The position numbers and the translations under genes were made by a program. Shown here piece after piece: positions 60,410 through 64,000 of a stretch of 64,000 bases of DNA (the first letter of the stretch is position 1; the number at the start of each line of letters is the position of its first letter). The notes below the pieces were generated by a model, which worked only from the letters and a program-made list of their open reading frames with translations, made no database searches and had not been told where the DNA came from. The stretch is from Antedon mediterranea (taxonomy: Eukaryota > Echinodermata > Crinoidea > Comatulida > Antedonidae): NCBI RefSeq assembly GCF_964355755.1, contig NC_092674.1, positions 11,229,001 to 11,293,000 of the forward strand, in the 5' to 3' direction.

Positions 60410-62480
60410 GCATTTGCCCTAATTCTTAATTTATTGTGTTCTGTTCAGTTAAAAGTGGTTTAAATATTAATGAAAATAATATTCCTTTATTTATATAATT
60501 ATTCATGGACAACAACATCGTTAATACAGTGAGATGAAACAGCTTAGGCAATGTGAATAAAGCTAAGGATATCAAACAATCCGATTTATTTACAATGTCA
60601 TATGCATTGCCATCCAATAGGAGTTGGATATCTATTTATTTATTCTTCTACATCATCTTAAAATTGTAAAATGGCTGCAATGGATTCAATAAAAAAAAAT
60701 ATTGTTATTAGTTTTCAACATTCCAAAAGAAACATAACTTTATAAGTTAAAAGCAGTGTACCAATATTATTATTAATATTATTATCAAGAAGTTAGACAC
60801 TATAGATGGCAGCAAACATGTTTGGTGAAGTGGTCTCATTCTCAGCGTTAAAATTCATTTATCATTATTTTATAACATTATTTCTGACATTAGAAAAACA
60901 TACACATTTACAGTACATTTTACGACTTACCAAATTAACCAGTAAAGACTACTTTAAATGTACACGATGCGTCATGAAAACACCTGTACGGTTGATGTAA
61001 AACCCAGAAGCCTTTGTGTGGTGTGGGTCGTTGATTTGTCCATAATCGTTGTTTTGTTGGAGTTTCCCATAATAGCCAAATCATCCATTTTTTGTAGTTT
61101 GTATGTACAGTATTGTACAGTATTGTATTTCCAAAGTATTTCTTTCCATTTCTTTACCAATTAGGCCAATTTACACAGACGAGTGGTAACGGTAAATGAA
61201 TATGGAAAAGATTGTCGATACAAGTTAAAAAAATAAAAGGACTCAAGCTATACTACTTGAAGTCGTCTCATACATTGGGAGTTTATCTTCAATCTTTATT
61301 TAGAAGTGAACAAACTGTTTCTGCAATGTTCCCACAGAGATACATAACAAGGACAGTTGAAAACAATGTGAATCAAAGATAAATGACAAGAAATGAAAAC
61401 AAATTGAGATTTAAACTGATGATGTTACCTTTTTGTATTTAATTGTGAAAAATTACTAAACTCACTTAAGAAATGTATTGATAGTTGCAATAAGAGATTG
61501 AAGAGCAACATGTGAACGTCTCGACTAACATATATATTTGCATCATTGTCAGCGCTAGCAAAACCCAAAATGGCCTAACCTATTTTCCGAACACTAAAAG
61601 TATGCAATTTAAGCCTGAAGCGTTTGTCTTAACTTTCTACTCAAAAGAAAGTCCATTATTTTTACAATAAATACATTTTACTCCTATATCATTCTAGTGA
61701 AAATAATCACTGTCTTAAATAAAGTCTTTCTGTTGTCTTAAAGTTTAGATGCTCACAAATTTATGATCACTATAACAACACGTGATAAAATTGAAGCAAC
61801 GACTAACGGCCGGTTTTAATTTCTACAGCGCTCAGTTTCATCAATAAAAACTAGTACACAAATCAGATAAATGAATTTTATTGGCAACGAATTGAATTAA
61901 TGTTATTTTTTTAGAAAAGCTTCTATATTAAAATAAAGTTAATTCAAGTTTACTCCAAAATAAAAATAGTAACAATAATTGTCACAAAGACAGTCATCAA
62001 TCATATGATCTTAATGCCAATATTTATTAGTCGTGGAAGATGGCCACATTAAATCCAGTTAAATCAATATTTTTATGTCATCGTTCGATCATTAAAATAA
62101 TATTTATTACAACTTTCAACTGTTGATTAACAAGAGAATGGCTATCATTTATTTATCTAACACTATTTATTTTCATAGATTTAAAAAATATTATTTTAGT
62201 CAACTAATCTTTCATTATATTCATTTAGATTTGATTTTTTTCTGACACTTATGAAAAATGATGTTATTTGTAAAATGATAATAAATCAATTTTTAAGTTT
62301 CTTAACAGTAACACGCACCCAAAAAGAATGAACTGTAAAGTTTTTAGTTTAACTATTTCATGTATTAATCAATAAATTAACTTTACTAAATATAAGGATT
62401 TTATGGACAGTTTAAATTTGATATTTACTATTTTAATTTAATATTTTCCTCAACCATCAAACAAATTGTTTGATACTCTG
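60410..62480. other. AT-rich stretch with no supported gene
   Basis: Nothing recognised beyond short repeats such as GTACAGTATT twice at 61105-61126. Confidence 0.4.
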
Positions 62481-62537
62481 AATGAGTGGAGAAAAATTAA
62501 CACAAAGTTTTAATTTACTACTGTGTGTCTCTATAGT

Positions 62538-62625
62538 AATAAATACAATATAACCCTCTTTCTGAGTGAGAGGAGAAAAACAATAAATACAATATAACCC
62601 TCTTTCTGAGTGAGAGGAGAAAAAC
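62538..62625 (+). repeat. Exact 44-bp tandem duplication
   Basis: AATAAATACAATATAACCCT then CTTTCTGAGTGAGAGGAG then AAAAAC occurs at 62538-62581 and again at 62582-62625 without a mismatch. CTCTGAATGAGTGGAGAAAAA at about 62476 may be an older, diverged unit. Confidence 0.9.
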
Positions 62626-62629
62626 AATT

Positions 62630-63435
62630 TTACCTTATTCCGTCAACCTGAAAATGGGACAAGTTTAGAACGGTACAGTAAAAAAGATGAAATCATATGT
62701 TTATGAACAATTATTGACTTGATTTGGCAGGGAAAGTGTTAAATCCATATTTGCAATCCTACATAATTTTTCTGATGATAATACATATCCCAAAAATATA
62801 CAAACATGGGACATATCACAAAAAAGAAAAAAAAAACAACATGGGACATCATAAAACAAGTCATATACAAGATGAAAATGTACTACGTAAGTGGCACCAA
62901 GCAGCCATGTGGTTCCATCAATATAAATTGTAATCCTCCATACTAAAAGTTTTTTGGCTTTTTCCTTTTTAATATTGTTTTTATTCATTCATAGTTAACT
63001 TAATTTTTTTTTTTACAGAAAAGAAACGTTTAATTATAACCCAAAAACCATTGCCTGACAGACAATTTAAGTATTTTTTGCTTTAAATTACAATTTTTCA
63101 GGTAAATAATTGTTTGGTTTAGCATGAATAACTATTATTTGACAATAAAATGACACATTCAAAAACAAATTTGAAATAAAAAATATTTTTCAGGGGGACA
63201 ATATATCTTTAAAATTGTTACGTCAACAAGCGAGCGACGTTTTTTTGAAGAAATATTACTTGTTACATTTGAAATACTGTAATACTAATAGGTGTTTATT
63301 TGAATGGAATTGAACAAACACATGCACATAAAGGAATAAAGTTTCTATTACATGCATATTTAACTGTATAGTATAACAAGAAATTCTGTGTAATGAGATT
63401 GTAATTGTGAAAAAGGCTACTTGTTAATATGGCAA
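62630..63435. other. AT-rich stretch with no supported gene
   Basis: Nothing recognised. Confidence 0.35.
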
Positions 63436-63439
63436 GGTT

Positions 63440-63480
63440 CCACTGTCTTAACCGCTTGGCCGCTCGAGGTTGACCTCGGC
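63440..63480 (-). mobile_element. tRNA-Ser/Leu-like SINE head fragment
   Basis: On the minus strand: GAGGTCAACCTCGAGCGGCC then AAGCGGTTAAGACAGTGG. The GGCCAAGCGGTTAAG word is a class II tRNA A-box type sequence, like the head of the SINE at 21420. No B box follows, so it is a fragment. Confidence 0.4.
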
Positions 63481-63489
63481 CCCTACAGC

Positions 63490-63632
63490 CAGGGAAAAAT
63501 TTCATTTAAAAATTTTGTTTAGCAAAATTGCTAATTAAACTGATTGTTGAGTCGAGAAACATAGTTTTGTATTACATTTTTTGCTACACAATTTGGGAAA
63601 TGTGTAGCAATAAGGTTGTTTTGTATAGCTTT
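63490..63632. mobile_element. Hairpin-rich element, copy 2 (right end missing)
   Basis: CAGGGAAAAATTTCATTT, TTAGCAAAATTGCTAA, GTCGAGAAACATAGTTTTG and TTGCTACACA ... TGTGTAGCAA match 392-567. The match stops at TATAGCTTT, so the right ~25 bp are missing. Confidence 0.6.
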
Positions 63633-63639
63633 AAGACGT

Positions 63640-64000
63640 GTTCAAATTTAAGGTGTTGTATAGAGGCATAGCACAAGACTTCAAACAAAAAATGCCTACG
63701 ACAGTTGGTCACAAAAGTTAAAGCTGCAATAAGACTACTATATTTAAGTAAACAAGTAAAATGGATTATAATGAGCCTGGAGGAATCCAGAAGAAATACT
63801 GATGTCAATTTTTCTCAACAAGAACGGATGAAATGTCCAAATGCTTTTGTGTAGTACACCTGCTTATAGAGCCCCTAAGAATAATGTGAAATCAGATAAT
63901 GATTAATCCACTGTAAAATCATATCCTTCTTCGAGTGACCTTTCTAAACTGTACAAAATAATTTATGCACACTACATTATTCTAAAAAATAATTAAGTAC
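63640..64000. other. Terminal stretch with no supported gene
   Basis: Nothing recognised to the end of the window. Confidence 0.35.

Overview
This looks like an AT-rich metazoan nuclear region, probably from a marine invertebrate. By eye about two thirds of the bases are A or T. It has no operons, ribosome binding sites or long reading frames: the longest open frame is 126 codons and is low-complexity. It does have tRNA-derived SINEs, many small inverted-repeat DNA transposons, microsatellites and one tRNA gene with a Pol III oligo-T stop. The octamer TAGGCCTA recurs far more often than base composition predicts. I cannot name the species. An echinoderm or similar marine deuterostome is only a guess from general familiarity with that word bias and with the SINE types.

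Layout. 1-10 kb: a hairpin element at 392-567, a dispersed repeat at 1981-2096, a decayed ~0.8-kb PIF/Harbinger-like element (3775-4574), a pogo-like MITE (4882-5025), a TTAA-flanked MITE (5772-6397) and a 300-bp inverted-repeat element (9518-9817). 10-20 kb: short repeats and the best-preserved Harbinger-like element (15373-16181). That element keeps an 86-codon Myb/SANT-like fragment on the minus strand. 20-26 kb is the densest transposon cluster: a GAT microsatellite, a SINE interrupted by a 131-bp TTAA MITE, a 1.5-kb element with a 753-bp pogo-like MITE nested inside it, a 268-bp TAA-flanked MITE and a second, nearly identical 627-bp TTAA MITE.

26.5-27.3 kb carries the only canonical gene I can support: a tRNA with a complete cloverleaf and anticodon AUC, inside a 358-bp unit whose first ~77 bp are repeated straight after it. 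27-44 kb is SINEs, mariner-type MITEs and long AT-rich stretches. 44.7-45.1 kb holds a palindromic array bounded by an 11-bp direct repeat (MULE-like). 52.8-53.2 kb has a short third copy of the Harbinger-like family. 58.7-60.4 kb is a second cluster, with a TAA-flanked MITE and a 1.1-kb TTAA-flanked element that touches another small MITE.

I found no protein-coding host gene, rRNA, CRISPR array or complete transposase. The window reads as intergenic or intronic DNA populated by non-autonomous elements whose transposases must come from elsewhere. The most unusual points are the AUC-anticodon tRNA in a truncated tandem unit, the Harbinger-like family with alternating internal end-sequences and many ATACCGTAT palindromes, and the palindrome array with the 11-bp duplication.
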